Shown here: positions 20,117 to 21,215 of the stretch, one piece after another
Layout of the letters: each line of letters opens with the position of its first letter
Numbering within the stretch: the stretch's first letter is position 1
From: a virus
DNA length: 21,215 nt
IMG/VR virus record: IMGVR_UViG_3300009441_000064
Location: 1-21,215 of that record
Reading direction: 5' to 3' (one strand)
The notes under the pieces: generated by a model
What the model was told of the DNA's origin: nothing
What the model saw: only the letters and a program-made list of their open reading frames with translations
Database searches by the model: none
Position numbers and translations under genes: made by a program

Positions 20117-20808
20117 CTATATTAGGAAACGGGCCTTCGAGAGAGGGGTTTGATATCTTAGGTTGCAACCACGAAGTGTGGGGTTGTAATGCAATCCATA
20201 GAGACACTACTGCATGTGATATACTTTTTGCAGTAGACATTGTCATGCAAGTAGAAATAGTCAAGTCAGATTACTACAGAGGTAATCTAGTTGCATTTGC
20301 AGACATTGACCCATTACCGATAGAAATGATGGACTTAATGAAGCCGGGCTTTGAATATTCACATGAAGTGAACGTTACGACTAAACCCGACGATACACAC
20401 TTCATCATACAAGGTGATGGAGAAACAACAGATTTTTTGGGTCTAATACGACCCGAATTAATTGTCACTTATAATGACCCATTGTTGAGAAACCTGTTTA
20501 CAGGAATGTCTGCATTAGGTTATGCAATGTTACACAATTACACAACTATTAACATGGTTGGTTTTGATGCATTGCAAGGTGACGATGCTGGCAATATATA
20601 TGCTGGTAGTGATAACTATGCATATCCTCAAGCGTTTAACGCCCAGAGGAGTCAGTTTATTGCACTCTTAAAGGAGTTCAATAATTGTTCAGTATATTTC
20701 AAAAACCCTCTAGACAAAGAAGGTGCAATACGATATAATGAACTACCTTATTATGAAAATAGTGAGAGATGGATACTTGGGGTGGGATTCCCATCTGAAG
20801 TATCTTAA
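20104..20808 (+). CDS. GNGPS-motif Rossmann-like protein, 234 aa
   Basis: Starts MSEVTILGNGPSREGFDILG, then HEVWGCNAIHRDTTACDILF and AVDIVMQVEIV. A GNGPS loop near the N-terminus with a following C-N is shared by several Rossmann-like families (MptE/DUF115 and GT29/GT42 sialyltransferase-like). The middle has FTGMSALGYAMLHNYTTINM and VGFDALQGDD, also Rossmann-like. It may transfer a sugar or modify a nucleotide; this is not established. It is inserted between genes 59 and 32, which are adjacent in T4, and overlaps gp59 by 13 nt. Its stop begins the gp32 leader repeats. Confidence 0.7.
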   Translation: MSEVTILGNGPSREGFDILGCNHEVWGCNAIHRDTTACDILFAVDIVMQVEIVKSDYYRGNLVAFADIDPLPIEMMDLMKPGFEYSHEVNVTTKPDDTHFIIQGDGETTDFLGLIRPELIVTYNDPLLRNLFTGMSALGYAMLHNYTTINMVGFDALQGDDAGNIYAGSDNYAYPQAFNAQRSQFIALLKEFNNCSVYFKNPLDKEGAIRYNELPYYENSERWILGVGFPSEVS

Positions 20809-20851
20809 TAAAATTGTAATAAAATGCGATATAATTGTAATAAAATAGGAG
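20806..20851 (+). promoter_or_regulatory. Gene 32 leader: AU-rich repeats and SD (probable gp32 operator)
   Basis: TAATAAAAT occurs three times (20806-20814, 20817-20825, 20838-20846); the last two belong to a 14-base repeat AATTGTAATAAAAT at 20812-20825 and 20833-20846, 21 bases apart. The third directly abuts the AGGAG SD (20847-20851). T4 gp32 represses its own translation by binding an unstructured A/U-rich leader next to a pseudoknot. The A/U repeats fit; no pseudoknot was identified. ATATAAT within 20829-20835 might act as a -10. Confidence 0.6.
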
Positions 20852-20857
20852 AATACA

Positions 20858-21215
20858 ATGAGTAGTAGTTTAGATAAACTAAGAGCAGCAATGGAAACTG
20901 CTTCCCCAACAGGCGGAGAAAAAAAATCCTTTAATGACGACACGATGTGGAAACCCGAACTTGATAAGAGTGGTAACGGTTACGCAGTAGTTCGTTTCTT
21001 ACCTACCCCCGAGGGTGAAGAGATGCCATGGGTATCATACTTCGACCACGGTTTCCAAGGGCCAGGCGGATGGTATATTGAGAAGTCTTTAACGACTCTT
21101 AATAAACAAGACCCTGTCTCTGAATACAATACCCAGTTATGGAACACAGGTGTTGAGGCTAACAAAGACCAAGCACGTAAACAGAAAAGACGTTTACATT
21201 ATGTGTCTAACATCC
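20858..21215 (+). CDS. 32: Single-stranded DNA-binding protein gp32 (partial, 5' part)
   Basis: ATG at 20858 with AGGAG 6 nt upstream; the reading frame runs off the window after about 119 codons. The N-terminus MSSSLDKLRAAMETASPTGG leads into WKPELDKSGNGYAVVRFLP, then VSYFDHGFQGPGGWYIE and RKQKRRLHYVSNI, the gp32 OB-fold core with its basic LAST-like patch. gp32 coats single-stranded DNA in replication, recombination and repair and binds gp59. The zinc-binding and acidic C-terminal parts lie beyond the window. The call is firm from sequence and gene order. Confidence 0.93.
   Translation, partial: MSSSLDKLRAAMETASPTGGEKKSFNDDTMWKPELDKSGNGYAVVRFLPTPEGEEMPWVSYFDHGFQGPGGWYIEKSLTTLNKQDPVSEYNTQLWNTGVEANKDQARKQKRRLHYVSNI

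Noticed and set aside
1-21215. tRNA genes, CRISPR arrays, insertion sequences
   Set aside because: Scanning by eye found no cloverleaf with a GTTC-type T-loop, no regularly spaced long repeats and no transposase motifs. A tRNAscan-SE run would settle the tRNA question.

Overview
The window looks like part of a T4-like myovirus genome, most plausibly from a marine phage. The basis is gene content and order. A T4-type RNase H/5' nuclease (8252-9094), a gp33-like late-transcription coactivator (18972-19208), a gp59-like helicase loader (19523-20116) and gp32 (20858 to the window end) lie on one strand, and 33-59-32 keep their T4 order. Many small genes are packed with ATGA or TAATG overlaps. The extra metabolic genes (2OG-Fe(II) oxygenase, carbamoyltransferase, A-type Fe-S carrier, ATP-grasp ligase, radical SAM enzyme, SDR) are of the sort seen in marine T4-like phages. 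The host cannot be identified from this sequence.

Layout. 1-58: tail of an upstream gene. 105-683: a lone minus-strand 2OG-Fe(II) oxygenase facing a divergent, mostly non-coding promoter region (684-998) with short direct repeats. 999-3552: a run of very small genes, several encoding one- or two-helix membrane proteins, with host-sigma70-like promoters between them. 3577-7492: an accessory cluster made of a carbamoyltransferase split over two overlapping genes, an IscA/HesB-type Fe-S carrier, a PD-(D/E)XK/resolvase-like nuclease and a RimK-type ATP-grasp ligase fused to a RimB-like aspartic-protease domain. 7542-9603: a gene of unknown function, RNase H and a further conserved-looking gene. 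9716-11744: a long acidic low-complexity protein and an overlapping unknown. 11689-13216: a radical SAM/SPASM protein followed by an SDR-like oxidoreductase. 13225-16539: small unknown genes in three promoter-headed units. 16536-17060: a SleB-type cell-wall hydrolase with an N-terminal membrane/signal segment. 17060-18279: small unknowns. 18289-21215: the replication, recombination and late-transcription block (MGME1/RecB-like exonuclease, gp33, a small beta-rich protein, gp59, a GNGPS-motif protein, gp32).

Regulation. At least eight matches to TTGACA/TATACA plus TATAAT/TATACT are present. Five share a spacer block resembling GCTTTTTGG just before TATACT. Three exact T4-late-type octamers (TATAAATA) and one near match each sit 4-5 nt before a start codon. 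Three sigma70-like promoters end exactly 6 nt before an ATG. None of these seven genes has a well-placed Shine-Dalgarno sequence, so both promoter classes may produce leaderless mRNAs. Gene 32 is preceded by three TAATAAAAT repeats abutting its SD, as expected of a gp32 autogenous operator.

The observations most worth following are the RimK-RimB-like fusion, the leaderless-promoter pattern, promoters that double as the last codons of the preceding gene (C-termini in -ALT..), the linker-split carbamoyltransferase and the canonical clamp-binding motif at the gp33-like C-terminus. All functional names come from motif recognition by eye; no database search was run.
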